Shown piece after piece: positions 41,052 through 53,368 of a stretch of 64,000 nt of DNA. The notes beneath the pieces were generated by a model. That model ran no database searches and had not been told where the DNA came from. It was given only the letters and a program-made list of their open reading frames with translations. The position numbers and the translations under genes were made by a program. The stretch comes from Neocallimastix lanati (nom. inval.) (lineage: Eukaryota > Neocallimastigomycota > Neocallimastigomycetes > Neocallimastigales > Neocallimastigaceae): assembly GCA_016946835.1 (NCBI GenBank), contig JACVTC010000052.1:770001-834000 (forward strand), written 5' to 3'. Numbering within the stretch: position 1 is the stretch's first letter; each line of letters starts with the position of its first letter.

Positions 41052-41412
41052 TGGTACGTTACCTTCAGGAAAATATAAAATTTAATAATTTCGGATTTAA
41101 ATTAATTAATAGTTTAAAATAAAAATAATTAAATTATAATAGTTTAAATAAATAAATAATCAAAATTATCAAGTATATAATTAATTATATTAAAGATAAA
41201 AACAAAAAGTTATTAAGTTAATTTATATTTTTAATTGAAATAATTATTTATAGTGAAATAATTATAAAATCAACATGTTTATTAAATTATATAGAAAATT
41301 TAAATTTATGAAAAAGTATATAAATAGCGAATTCTCCCTAAATAAAAAAGGAGTGACAAAAATAAATAAAAGTAATATAAAATTTTATATCTTATTAGAG
41401 CATTGGGTCCCA
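41052..41412 (+). mobile_element. Short solo LTR (family J)
   Basis: A 361-bp segment from TGGTACGTTACC to GGGTCCCA between two copies of GTTG (41048-41051 and 41413-41416). It has TATA in AAAAAGTATATAAATAGCG (about 41308-41326), like the other LTRs. A short frame inside it is not a gene. No other copy was recognised. Confidence 0.6.
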
Positions 41413-41416
41413 GTTG

Positions 41417-42219
41417 TGGTAAAGAATGAATTAATAACAATAACCATTATTTTGTTATAAATTTTATTAATAATTCTTTACTTTATAGTTCTTTCCTATA
41501 TTCTTAATAACCTAAACCTCATTATGAAAATAATTTATTTTGGTATAAATTAAACTTTATAAATAATTTCAAAATTGTAATGTATGTCTCAAAATCAAAA
41601 ATCTTTTTCTTTAACCATGCGCCACACATTATAATTAAATAATAAATTTAATATTTAATGTTTTAAAATTATTTTCACAATAATATTAAATAATAAATAA
41701 ATTAAATAATAAATTTCTTTGAAATATAATTCGTTCTCATATCATTACAATTAAGAAAATCTTCAGGTTTTTCTGCTAGTCTTTTCCTGAAGATACAACA
41801 GCTGACTAGCAAGCAGTAGCTTAATCAAGAAATAATTAATATATTATATTATATAATTATTAATTAAGTAAACACATGATAAAAAATAAATAAATATTAT
41901 AAAATAAGATTAATTAATAAACAAAAAAGTATAAAATAACTCTTGATTTCTGTTTTTTTCAGAAATCAAGAGTTATTATTAAAAAATATTAATATAGATA
42001 AATATTAAAATAATAATTGTTAACACACTTAAATTTATGATTAATAAATTTTAATGTCGTTTATTTATTTTTATTTATTAGGAATTAAACCTCTATTCTT
42101 ATGTAAATATTACAGTGAGCATTTTATGTATTTAACAATTCATCATTTGCGCCACATTAGATTCATGTATATCACGTGCATCAATAATTATTATATATAT
42201 AATTTTAGGACAGTTATCA
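41417..42219 (+). mobile_element. F-family LTR, copy F4, with clear promoter hairpins
   Basis: It starts TGGTAAAGAATGAATTAATA with TTCTTTCCTATATTCTT near 41487. The U3 stem TCTTCAGG (41760-41767) pairs with CCTGAAGA (41786-41793) around TTTTTCTGCTAGTCTTTT, almost the same loop as LTR A with a different stem. After TATA in AAAAAGTATAAAATAAC (about 41924-41940), AACTCTTGATTTCTG pairs perfectly with CAGAAATCAAGAGTT. The end is placed at CAGTTATCA. Confidence 0.75.
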
Positions 42220-42949
42220 CTCCCCCTCAATCTTGATTTATTAAAATAAATTAAGATTGGATATTAATAAAATAATTTATGTATATTATTATTGTATTAA
42301 AATGTGATCTAAATAAATATATTAAATATTCATTATTATTATTTATCATTAATGTGCACAAATGGGTTTGTCAATATTCATAGTGATGATAGGATTTAAA
42401 TTATATTAAACAATTATATTTTATCTTAAAAAAAATCATCTATCACAATATTAATGTTAGAATGAAATATTATTTATTTACTTTTCTTTCATCTTATTAA
42501 TTTAAATGAATTTCAAAATTAATAAGGATTTTTATAAATTAAAATATTATTTAATATAAGGATTTTTTAATAAATTTATCATCTTATTACTTTTATTAAT
42601 AAAGATTATTAAAATAAAATTTAATTGACTTCTTATTAAATAATGTAATAAGGTTATTTCTGTTAATATTTATAAATAGAATTTGATTTAAATTCAATTC
42701 TTATTTATATTTCACTAATAATATTGTTTTATTATTTTTCTTCTTATTAATGTTACATTAATAAGGATGATTTATTAACCATTTTATGGTCATCTTATTA
42801 GTTACTTTTATCATTCTTCTTATTAATATAATTTAATTATAAGTAAATAAATAAATATAATTCATTCTTAAATATATTACAATACATTCTCACCCTTTTT
42901 TTTTTTTATTTTTTTTTTTTGTTTTGTTTTGTTTTGTTTTTTTTGTTTT

Positions 42950-42987
<38 letters not shown>

Positions 42988-43568
42988 CTTTTGTTTTTTT
43001 TTTTTTGTTTTGTTGTTTAATATCAGTAAAAAATAATGGTTTATTCTTACTTCCGGAGTGTAAATATTTTATGGAGTTGGATGTGTAAATCCGGCGGTGT
43101 TACTAGCACCAAAGACTTGCTTACTATTATATGATTAGAAGAATAAAATTGTAAATTATTGTCATTGCTTGCTCTGGTTGATTATAATAATCATGTTGAT
43201 TATTAAACAAAATAGAGCGTGCTTCGTTTTGCATTTTATTATTATTAAATTTTATATTATTTTATATTTTTATTTTATCAATTTACAATTTTAATTATAA
43301 AATATAATTAGTTAGTCCTTCTTTTACTTTTTCCTTTTTTTTTTTTTTTTTTTTTTAGTTAGGTAAATAAAACAAAATAAACAAAATAGATAAATAAATA
43401 AATATTTTGTATTTTCCTTTTAGTCATCATTTTCAATTTTGATAAATATGAATTTTAAAGATGTTTTATATATATGTTCTCGTACTAGCTAATGTTTATA
43501 TTCTGATTTTACTATTTGTTAATATATAATAATGAGCTTTGTTTTGGAGCCGTTGAGACTCTTAATCT
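42220..43568. other. Non-coding stretch between the two 201-bp repeats
   Basis: AT-rich DNA with a T-homopolymer block (42893-43015) and a short GC-richer part (43050-43130, CCGGAGTG to GGCGGTGTTACTAGC). The opening CTCCCCCTCAATCTTGATTT resembles the CCCCCCTGCTTGATTT near the end of LTRs F2 and F3, so LTR F4 may extend a little further. No ORF was recognised. Confidence 0.5.
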
Positions 43569-43769
43569 GTTAACACACTTAAATTTATGATTAATAAATT
43601 TTAATATCGTTTATTTATTTCTATTTATTAGGAATTAAACCTCTATTCTTATGTAAATATTACAGTGAGCATTTTATGTATTTAACAATTCATCATTTGT
43701 GCCACATTAGATTCATGTATATCACGTGTATCAATAATTATTATATACATAATTTTAGGACAGTTATCA
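43569..43769 (+). repeat. Direct repeat of the last 201 bp of LTR F4
   Basis: GTTAACACACTTAAATTTATG to GGACAGTTATCA is repeated from 42019-42219 with about five substitutions, 1550 bp downstream. Sequence to its left does not match F4, so this is a truncated LTR. Confidence 0.9.
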
Positions 43770-43949
43770 ATAATAACTTAAAATTTAAAATTTATAGTAT
43801 TTAATAATAAAATTTAAAAAAAATTTTGTATTTTGAAAAATATATTTTTTTATATAATTCCTCAACTTTCTCTAATTTTAGTTGATTTAAATATAAGTAT
43901 TTTTCTTTATTTTTTTTTTTTAATAATAAACTCAATAAATTTATAAAAG

Positions 43950-45219
43950 TGTCAAAGATATGATACAAATTAATTTATATTCAATACTACAAAAATAATA
44001 TAAACGCGCCACTACAATATAATAAATGGACATAATAGATTATTTCAGCCATTAGTATTTTTACATTATGTCCACAAAATATTTAAAATGAAATACTATA
44101 AAAATAAATAATATTTCAAAGAATTAGAAATCTCTCTTTTCCTCTTTTTCCAACTTTACTTCTTAATAAAAAGATTAATTTTGAGAAGTCTACATATTAG
44201 AAATAGATAAAACTATAATCCATCTGTCAAGGACATTAATATTACTTAATATGAAGAAATTAACGAATAAAATAACGATAAATTTAAATTACATAACTAA
44301 TAAAATAAAATAATAAATAAAGTTGAATAATCGAGTGATATCCAGGTAAACATTAATCTATTACTAATATATTTAACAAAAATCAATATAATCTAAATTG
44401 ATTAAATTAGTTACTTAAATTATTAAAAATAATAATATATATTAATATACTATTATTGTAAAAACTATTAAAAACTACAATTTTTTTTAATAAACAAGAT
44501 ATTATTATAAAAATTTTATTTATTAAGAATAATAATTAAATTTATTATCAAAATTTATTAATATTATTATAAAATTTATTATTAAAAATTATTAATCCAA
44601 TATTATTATAAAAATTTATTGTTATTAATTAAATATTATTATAAAATTAACATAATTACTAATGATTTAAATATACTTTACTTAACCACATGATCCTTGC
44701 CATTAAAAATTAGTAATAATTTCTGCCAAAATACACCTCATTTATAATAATATTAGCAATAGATAATAATCAAATACTTTTATTCAAATAAAAAATAGTA
44801 AAATTAAATAATATTCTATTACTAATAGCTTTTTAAAAGTTAAAAAACTATTTTTAAATTATATTATCAATACAATTAATTATAAATAGTTAGGAATTTA
44901 ATAATACTTAATAATTATTTATTATAATAAAATTAATTATGAATTAATAATTTATATACGATTTAAACAAATAAATTTAAAATATTTTAAATAAATGGCT
45001 TGATCATTTCTAACAATATGAAAAAGTATAAATAGTTAAGGAAAATGTATTTTGAAAAATAATTCTTTTATTTTTATTTCTTTATCTTTTTTATTTAGTT
45101 ATTTATCCTTAATTAAATAATCTTAAATAAATAAATAAAAATAGTTATAACCATAAATTCAAATTTTTATTTTATTATTTATTTGTATATTTATTCATAT
45201 TCTGTCCCGAATTTCAACA
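43950..45219 (+). mobile_element. LTR E, copy E2
   Basis: It starts TGTCAAAGATATGATACAAA, matching E1 over the first 45 bases, and has TATA in AAAAAGTATAAATAG near 45018. The end is tentatively at ATTTCAACA. It is diverged from E1 beyond the start. Confidence 0.5.
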
Positions 45220-46827
45220 GTTGATATATAATAATCATATAATAATAACGATTATATAGCTTCTGAATAATATATATTAACTAAATTATTGGACAATAAT
45301 AAATATATGATCAGATAACCAATAAAAATATAAATATAAATATAAAAATAATATAATAATATTAAAAACTCAACCTTTCCTTATTGGAAATGGTTCATAA
45401 ATCAAATATTTTCAGAAAAATCATTAATATTAGATTCATTAAATTTATTTCAGAAAAATTATAGATAATAAAAATATTAGAATTATTAGAATTATTAGAA
45501 TTATCTTAGAAAAAATTTTAGTATAATTATTAGAAAATAAGAGAAATTTATATAATTAAAATAAAGAGAATAGTTATATAGAAAAATTTGACATTTAAAA
45601 TCGTTTAATAATAAATTAATAAAGTTATTAAACAAATATTTTTTTATTATTTTATTAGAATATATTATTTTGTTGTATTTCCCATTGTCACATTTATATA
45701 AATAATTAGTATATTAGTTTAAACTAGTATCTATGTTGATACAAGACCAATTGAAATATGGAAAACCCATATTTCAATAAAATATTATAAATTTAAAAAA
45801 TTGAAATAAATTAAATTAACCAGTAAAAATTTAGAATGTGTAAAAATAAATTATTTTTTAATAAACTAAATTAGAAAAATAGTGTTTAATAAGAGAATGA
45901 ATCTTTAGAATTAGGAAAATAAAAAGTGAAATGCAATCTACCAAGAGAGTAGATAAAAATATAAGTGAAATATTTAAATTAAATAAAAGTTTTTATAAAA
46001 TCAGAGAATATTGATTTTGCAAATTTAAAGTGTAAATTAAAAATAAATTGTATAAATATTTAATTTGTGAATATTATTATTTTTATAAGCAAAAGTGAGA
46101 AATTCACCTAAAAACGTATCATATGTTAAATTTACTCATAATTAAATAATTTTAATTAAGAAACTTATTTAAAATAAATTTAAGAAATTACCAAGGAATT
46201 TTATTTATTTTTTATTAAAATAAATTATCAAAAATTATAAAATAACTACGATTTTATAGATCCGGAAAAAATTTAAAAAAATAGAAATTTGGTTTATAAG
46301 TCTTTTAAGAAAATTTGTCAACGTTAATCGTTTTCATAACTAAGTATTTATACTAATTATTTATCTAAAAATAGATAAATAATTATCAAATTTAAAATTA
46401 AATTTAACCATACTAATGCAGAGGCTTAATTAATATAAAGCTGATTACATTGAATAAATTATTATTTTAATTTTGTTATATGATTTTTTAAATTACTTAT
46501 TTAACTATTCACTAACTTAACTATAATTTATTTAATTAATTACTATTTATTCACTTATATAACTATATTCTGAGTTTTAATTAATTATTATTTTCTTACT
46601 AAATTTTATAATTTTAATCTATTATTGGACTAATTTAACCACAGTACAAGTACCATGGATTCTTGATACTGTCTAATCCAGGAACCATTATTCCGGATAG
46701 TTAAAAGTGGCGCAAAATTGTTCATAAACGAACCTTTGATATTTAGCTAATACCGGGCGTAGTACTTATTTTTATCATGATAATTGCATCAACCCAATCT
46801 TGGGAATTATCTTTTCTAGTAACCAAG
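45220..46827. other. AT-rich non-coding stretch with a GC-richer block
   Basis: No ORF or known repeat was recognised. At 46640-46820 base composition rises (CCATGGATTCTTGATACTG, then AAAGTGGCGCAAAATTG), reminiscent of the GC-richer leaders of elements A and D, so it may be the leader of a lost element. LTR H3 is inserted at its right end. Confidence 0.4.
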
Positions 46828-47527
46828 TGCAAAAGAAACATAAAAATAGATTAGAATAACAACACAATAAGATTTTATTTTTTTAAAAATTTTTATTAAA
46901 AATATTTTTTCTTAATATTTTATAATTATTAATAGTTAATAACAATTACATTGAAAAAAAATGTGAAAAGTATTTTCTATTTATACTTTTCCTAAATACA
47001 TTGATAATATATTATTTTATTTAAATTACATATATTTTAATATAAAACTATCCTAATGAATTTTATTAAATAATAAATTTATAAACCATAGCTAAATTTA
47101 GAAAAATATAATTATTAATTAAACTAAATACTAAATAATTTAAATTAAGTACATTTATTATTTATTTATTTTTTTAATATTATAAGTAAAATCTTTATTT
47201 ATTTTCAATTTAAAAACGGTGTTAAAAGAGTCATGATTAAATTTTGAAACTTAATTTTCACAAAATAAATTATTAATTTATTTTGTCTTAAACTTTAATC
47301 AATTCATTTAAATCATTGTAAAACAATAATTTTCTCTGAATTAATTTTTTACGAAAATTGTTACATTAAAAATTTGTCTTGTGGCTTAAGGAATATAACT
47401 CAAAAATTTAGTTTATGATTTATTTACTTTATTTATTATTGTTTAAATCAAAGAATAATTTATATTTTTGAATTACACAAGAAAAATTTTTAATTTAAAA
47501 TGTGATTGGGATAATCACATCTTTACA
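46828..47527 (-). mobile_element. LTR H, copy H3 (solo)
   Basis: A 700-bp inverted copy of H1 from TGCAAAAGAAACAT to ATCACATCTTTACA with perfect target duplications CCAAG (46823-46827 and 47528-47532). Confidence 0.93.
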
Positions 47528-47559
47528 CCAAGTATTGGTAGTTTCCCTTCTATTTTAAT

Positions 47560-48020
47560 GAGCTAAGAATTTTGATTATTTTTGTTGGTGAATTTACCAT
47601 AGGGCTGTGAGAAGTTCGGCCAAGGAAAGTAGCTGTAGCTTCCGTAGAGTTGTGGCTTCTTTATAGTAAGGTTCCAATTCACTAACGTGAAATATAGGGT
47701 AAATATTTGGAAATGATGAACCAGAAAAGTCCAGGCAAAAATTTTGTTCTGGGTAAACTCCAGTAATTTTAAATGGGCCACAGAGTTGAATTTGAAGATT
47801 ATTATAAAAGAGAGTGGGTTGAAGTTGACAGGCTTCTTCAACCAGACATGGTCAAATAGTTGGTATTGAATAGGAGGGTTGGCAAGTTTCTAATATTTAG
47901 GTAATTTTCCTTTTGAACAGCCAGTATACGCTTTAGGTTAGCCAGATTGTGGGAAAAGTTATCAGTGTGGGGAGCTTGCACCCAACGAGTGTACCAAGTC
48001 GGCGGTCTGAGGATTGGCAT
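47560..48020 (-). pseudogene. Ty3/gypsy integrase C-terminal remnant
   Basis: On the minus strand, WVQAPHTDNFSHNLANLKRI to AVQKENYLN is the helical region after the integrase core. After frame changes, DHVWLKKPVNF and then PNIYPIFHVSELEPYYKEAT give the usual gypsy C-terminal blocks. The catalytic core is absent. It is separate from the plus-strand Gag debris that starts 12 bp away. Confidence 0.75.
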
Positions 48021-48031
48021 AAATCTGGTAG

Positions 48032-48351
48032 TTGTATAGGGCTAGGAAAGGAGCTTGGCCTAAAAATAGGTGTCTCTACTCAACGAGGGCAGTTTTAATA
48101 GCTAAAATGTTGGATTCAGCAAAAATCAAAAGAGAACTCCCATACTTGGAAGATTATGAAAAGAATGTCTTAGAATGGGTGGAAGATCTTATAATATCAG
48201 AGAACCCAAGAAAGTATTTAACTGGATGTTGGCCACAGTTGAAGATGACGTTAAGGATACAAGAGTATTAGCTACTAAAAGAAACAGAGAAGAACGTTAC
48301 CAAAGATTTAGCGATATTCAAAAATATAAGGTAATAAATAAATATGAGTGA
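48032..48351 (+). pseudogene. Gag-like remnant
   Basis: IKRELPYLEDYEKNVLEWVE continues, after a one-base shift near 48216, as VFNWMLATVEDDVKDTRVLA followed by TKRNREERYQRF and a stop at 48349-48351. The acidic/basic helical character and the position before protease-like debris suggest Gag of a gypsy element. No zinc knuckle is visible. Confidence 0.5.
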
Positions 48352-48790
48352 AGAAGTAAAAATCAATAAAGAACAAAAAGAGGATGCTTTAAAGTTAGAA
48401 GAAACTAAAGAACCAGTAGAGGTGGAAATGGATCAGGAAGAACTAAAAGAACAAAGAAACTACACCAGTACTTTTCAGCTGGATCAGTTGGACTTGTCTT
48501 ATTTAGCTGAAAAACGAATAGAGCCAGTTAAACGAAGAAATAAAGTGGAACGGCTTAAAGAATTGCAAGAAGCTGGAATGGAAGAGGATAATAATGAAAA
48601 CATAGGTGAAATAATGGCACGACTTGAGCGTCACATCCGCTTGATGGATGGATTTGAAGATTATTTATTAGAGGATCCAAAGACAATAGTTACTCCATAT
48701 TTTATGAAAACAAAAATAAAATCAATTAAAGGGAACACTACGAGCAAACAACTCAATTACATCTTTCAGTTATGCCTCAACTCAGAATAG
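48344..48790 (+). pseudogene. Charged helical frame, probably gypsy gag-pol spacer
   Basis: 148 residues, strongly charged and coiled-coil-like (KINKEQKEDALKLEETKEPV, then KVERLKELQEAGMEED). Its ATG overlaps the end of the preceding Gag-like frame in the +1 frame. No domain was recognised. It is taken as part of the same decayed element because more debris follows in order. Confidence 0.45.
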
Positions 48791-49340
48791 AGAATGAAAA
48801 AAGAATTGGGAAAGAACAAAGAGATAGGGAAAGAGCTAGTATTAGTATTTTTTGTGGAAAATAATGAATATAGTAATGCTAATATTATTGATGAAGGAAC
48901 TTCTCAGGAAAGGAAATAATTCTAAACAAACCAGAAGTTAATTTAAGAAAAAATAATCGGAGAAGTCAATTGAAATTTAGCCGACTAGAGTCCCAAGAAG
49001 AATACAAATGAAAACTGATTGTGATAGTTATAACGTGATCAAAAGATTTAAACTCCAGTAATTGAAATATTACATTTAGACAATTATTGGACCTTGCTCC
49101 AAAGATACAGCCTCAAGTATCTCAAGGACTTAAATTAGAAAAGAATACTATTAAAATTTCAGTTACAGTGGATAATATGTGTGTGCTAATACAGTAATAA
49201 TGAACAAATATAGATCATACATATAAAAGTAATCATCATGAATCACAAGAAGATGATATTGCCATGATTGATGTAATACTAGATGGAGTTCATGGTAAGT
49301 TTAAGAGAAAAACTAGATGTCCTATTGTCCTCCCTCTCAT
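48791..49340 (+). pseudogene. Decayed gypsy spacer and protease-region debris
   Basis: Short frames read QLLDLAPKIQPQVSQGLKLE and DIAMIDVILDGVHGKFKRKT, in the order seen before the protease of gypsy elements. Many stops are present. The protease active site itself was not found. Confidence 0.4.
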
Positions 49341-49350
49341 TAATCCCAGT

Positions 49351-49434
49351 CTAAAATAAAAAATAAAAAATAAAAAATAAAAAATAAAAAATAAAAAATA
49401 AAAAATAAAAAATAAAAAATAAAAAATAAAAAAT

Positions 49435-49471
<37 letters not shown>

Positions 49472-49643
49472 AAATAAAAAATAAAAAATAAAAAATAAAA
49501 AATAAAAAATAAAAAATAAAAAATAAAAAATAAAAAATAAAAAATAAAAAATAAAAAATAAAAAATAAAAAATAAAAAATAAAAAATAAAAAATAAAAAA
49601 TAAAAAATAAAAAATAAAAAATAAAAAATAAAAATTAAAAAAT

Positions 49644-49680
<37 letters not shown>

Positions 49681-49713
49681 AAATAAAAAATAAAAAATAA
49701 AAAATAAAAAAAT
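49351..49713. repeat. Heptanucleotide array (TAAAAAA)n
   Basis: About 50 units of TAAAAAA with only a few one-base defects (near 49452, 49633 and 49661). It marks the boundary between retroelement debris and the gene-bearing region. Confidence 0.97.
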
Positions 49714-50585
49714 ATTTATATATGACTTAACTGGATATAATACATCTGGATATAATAAATTTTATGGAACATAAAAATTATTATTTTTATTTAATTTTTT
49801 TTTTTATAGAGTATATCTTCTTTCAATTTTTTATTTTTAAGTTATATATATATATGAAGATTGTAAACGAATTTTGAATATTTTAATATTATAAATAATA
49901 TTTTATTAAAAAAAAAAAAATAAAACAATTAAATAAATGTTGAAAAATGGCTAATGTTAAAAATATTTTCTAAAATGTATAATTACGTTTTATCTCTTTC
50001 TCTCTCTCTACATATATATTATATTTATATAAATATTTTATTTAATGTTTCTTAATTATTTATATTTAATTAAAATATTAAAGCCAAAATTAAAATAAAA
50101 ATAATCAATATATAATCAATATATATTATTTATTTGTCTATAATATGAATATTATTTGTATTATTAAATGTTTTTTAAAAATGATCATTATTAATTTTTT
50201 GTAAAGTATATTATTAAATACAAAATATATATATATTTAATATATAAAAATATATGGAAATAAATAGAAATGTATAAAAATGATTGATGGTCCATAAAAT
50301 TAATTTAATAAATAATATTAATATTTAATTTATATTTATATGTTTTTTCCATAATCTTTTTTTTTTTGTATTCTGTATAAAGTTGAATTTCAATTTAAAT
50401 CTGAAATTCAAAAATTTGAAATTAGTAAAAATTGATTTTGAAAAAAAAAAAAAAAAAAAAAAAATAAGAGTTACATTATTTATTAAAATAATTACAATAA
50501 ATAAATAAAAATAAAAAATAATAAAATATTAATATCAATTTAATCTAGATTTAGATAGAGTAAAAAAAGTAAAAATAAATACAAG
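49714..50585. other. AT-rich 5' flank of the esterase gene
   Basis: No ORF or repeat family was recognised. It contains A20-type runs (50442-50464). No promoter motif could be singled out. Confidence 0.5.
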
Positions 50586-51452
50586 ATGGAGCTTGCTAAA
50601 AATTATTTAAAAAAAATTAATATTACTAAACAATGTCCAATCAATTTATTAATGAGACAAGCTGGTGTCTCTTATGGTAGTATTATTAGAGACAAATACT
50701 ATTCCAACACCATTAAAGATATTAAACCTCTTACTCTTATTCTTCCAGACGACTATAAAGAAAATAAAACTTATCCAGTTCTTTATTTATTACATGGTCT
50801 TTTCAGTAACGAAGAAACTTTATTGGAAGACGGTTACAATGCAGATAACATTCTTTTTAATTTAATTCATGAACAAAAGGCTAAAAATATGATTCTTGCT
50901 CTTCCAAATCAATATACTCCAGTCAATGGTAAATACTTTACTCCAGCTTTTGACCAAAAACATTATGATGGTTATGATAATTTCATCAATGATTTAGTTA
51001 ATGATATTATGCCATTCATGGAAAAGAATTATCCTATTGCAAAGGGTAGAGATAATACTGCTATTTCTGGTTTTTCAATGGGTGGAAGAAATAGTCTCTA
51101 CATTGGTTATACTAGACCAGATTTATTTGGTTATGTAGGTGCTTTCTCACCAGCTCCAGGAGTAACTCCAGGTCGTGATATTTACAATGAACTTAAGGGT
51201 TTGTTAAAGGAAAAAGAATTACGTGTCAAAGATGACAAACTTACTCCAAAGGTTAGTTTAATTAGTGGTGGTACCAATGATTTTATTGTCGGTAATACAC
51301 CAGAAAAGTATCATAAGATTTTAGAAGCTAATAAGCAACCCCATGTTTGGTATTCAATTCCAGGAGCAGATCATGATACTGATGCCTTCACTTCAGGATT
51401 CTTTAATTTCGTTACTTCTATTTTTGGAATTTTAAATAAAAAGAAAGATTAA
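50586..51452 (+). CDS. Esterase of the carbohydrate-esterase 1/esterase D type
   Basis: 288 residues, one exon. An alpha/beta-hydrolase with TYPVLYLLHG (about 62-71) forming the oxyanion strand, nucleophile Ser164 in GFSMGG, acid Asp232 in GGTNDF and His263 in PGADHDTDAF. This arrangement is typical of feruloyl/acetyl-xylan esterases and esterase D relatives, which cleave ester bonds on plant cell-wall polysaccharides or small esters. Unlike secreted gut-fungal enzymes it has no signal peptide and no dockerin or carbohydrate-binding module, so it probably acts in the cytoplasm or is a reassigned copy. The ATG follows an A-rich AAATACAAG context and is the first in frame. Transfer from rumen bacteria is plausible but not tested. 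Substrate is uncertain; the fold and triad are secure. Confidence 0.85.
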   Translation: MELAKNYLKKINITKQCPINLLMRQAGVSYGSIIRDKYYSNTIKDIKPLTLILPDDYKENKTYPVLYLLHGLFSNEETLLEDGYNADNILFNLIHEQKAKNMILALPNQYTPVNGKYFTPAFDQKHYDGYDNFINDLVNDIMPFMEKNYPIAKGRDNTAISGFSMGGRNSLYIGYTRPDLFGYVGAFSPAPGVTPGRDIYNELKGLLKEKELRVKDDKLTPKVSLISGGTNDFIVGNTPEKYHKILEANKQPHVWYSIPGADHDTDAFTSGFFNFVTSIFGILNKKKD

Positions 51453-52281
51453 GTACGCATAGAATAAAATACAAAAAAATAAAAAATAAAAAAATAATAA
51501 TAATATTTAAGAAAAAAAAATATATCAAAAAAAAAAAAAAAAAAAAGCATATATATATATTAATATTATTGATTATTAATTAAACAATAATAGAACATTA
51601 TATATATATTTATAAATAATAATAATAATAATAATAATTAAATTTCATTTGAAATTTCAAATTAAATTTTAAGTTTTTTTTTTTTTTTATCTATTTATTT
51701 ATTTTTCTTAAATATTATTAAATTATGTTTAAAAAAATAATAAATATATATATATATATAATTTTAATGATGTCTATATAACTTTTAAACAACAATTAAT
51801 AAAAAAAAAAATAAAAAAAATAATAACAAAAAAAATCTTTACATAATATATATATATATATTAGGAACAGATAAATTTTAAAAATATAAAAAAAATAAAA
51901 AATAAAAAATAAAAAAATAAAAAAATAAAATTATTAAACAATTAGAATAATAATTATAATATTTACAATCATTAATAAACTAAATAAAGGTGTGTAACTA
52001 TTGGTAATATATATATATATATTATATTTTTTTTTTAATAAAAAAAAATTCTTTGGTTAGTATATCATATAAAATAATAACCTTAATAAATATGTATATA
52101 AAATTATATGAATTAATCATTTTTTGATATTTATTTTATATTTTATTTGTATAAATATTTTTTTTCTTTTATTATCATTATTGTGTATTTATTAAATATG
52201 TATCATTTATTATCTATTATTTTATAAACTGTAATATAAGATAGCTATGTAATTAATAAAACTTTGTAGATTTTATAAAAG

Positions 52282-52313
<32 letters not shown>

Positions 52314-53368
52314 GAGATTTATATTTATATTTTTAACAAATATATATATATATATATTTATTATATGAATGTTATGGAAAGACAATAAGCATTATTTATA
52401 TATATATATACATCATTTTAAATAAATAATATAAATATTGTTAAATTGTTAGATTTTTTTTTTTTTTTCTTGACTTAGAGAAAACTTTATTTAATTTATA
52501 ATAATAATAATAATACTACATGATTTAAATGAAAAATAAAAAATAAAATACATGATATAAAAATATTATATACTATATAATTATAAGTTAAAAAACTTAC
52601 TAAAATTATTATTCTCATTCTACTGCTTTATAAAAATCAACAATTGGTATTATTATTATATTTAGTATTTATATTGTATGATATATTAGTAAATAGTTAT
52701 ATTATTTTATGTTTCAGGAATTAATAAGTATTAATAAGTATTTATTATTCAATAACCCCAATTTATTTTAAAAATATTGTCAACTAATTATTTTAGTTAT
52801 ATTAGAAATTGTCTTTAATATTTTACATTAACAAATAATTTTTATCAGTCTTCCCCTAAATAATATAAAATATTAAATACGATTTTTAATAACAAATAAT
52901 TTTTATCAGTCTTCCCTTAAATAAATAGATGTAATTGTAAAGATAATTACACAAAATTTAATATATATTTATATATAATAAAGTTTCAATAAAAATTATA
53001 TATATAATAAAATTTACAAAATACATAAATTTTAAATAAACTATTTTATTTAATTAAAATTGAAATTTTAAATGAATAATTTTATTTAATATTTTATTTT
53101 TCTTATTTTTTTTTTTTTATTTTTTTTTGTATTATTATTGTTTATTTTTTTTTTTTTGTATTACTACTTTTTTTTATTTTTTTTATTATTTTTTATTTAT
53201 AATTTCTTCTATTTTTTTGTATTATTATTTTTTATTTTTTATATCTATTTATTACATCACTTTTTTTTTTTTTTTTAAATAATAAAATCTATTATTTAAT
53301 TTCTTATAATATATATTTATTTTTTTTTATCTATTTTACTTTTATATCTATTATGATATTTATTATAT
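51453..53368. other. Intergenic AT-rich DNA between convergent genes
   Basis: This separates the 3' ends of the esterase and the secreted-protein gene. It holds many TA runs (51548, 51741, 52008, 52340) and A/T homopolymers. A 36-bp repeat, ACAAATAATTTTTATCAGTC plus TTCCC, occurs at about 52830 and 52892. No gene was recognised. Confidence 0.6.

Noticed and set aside
49351-49713. CRISPR-like array
   Set aside because: Units are seven bases with no spacers and the context is eukaryotic. This is a simple tandem repeat.
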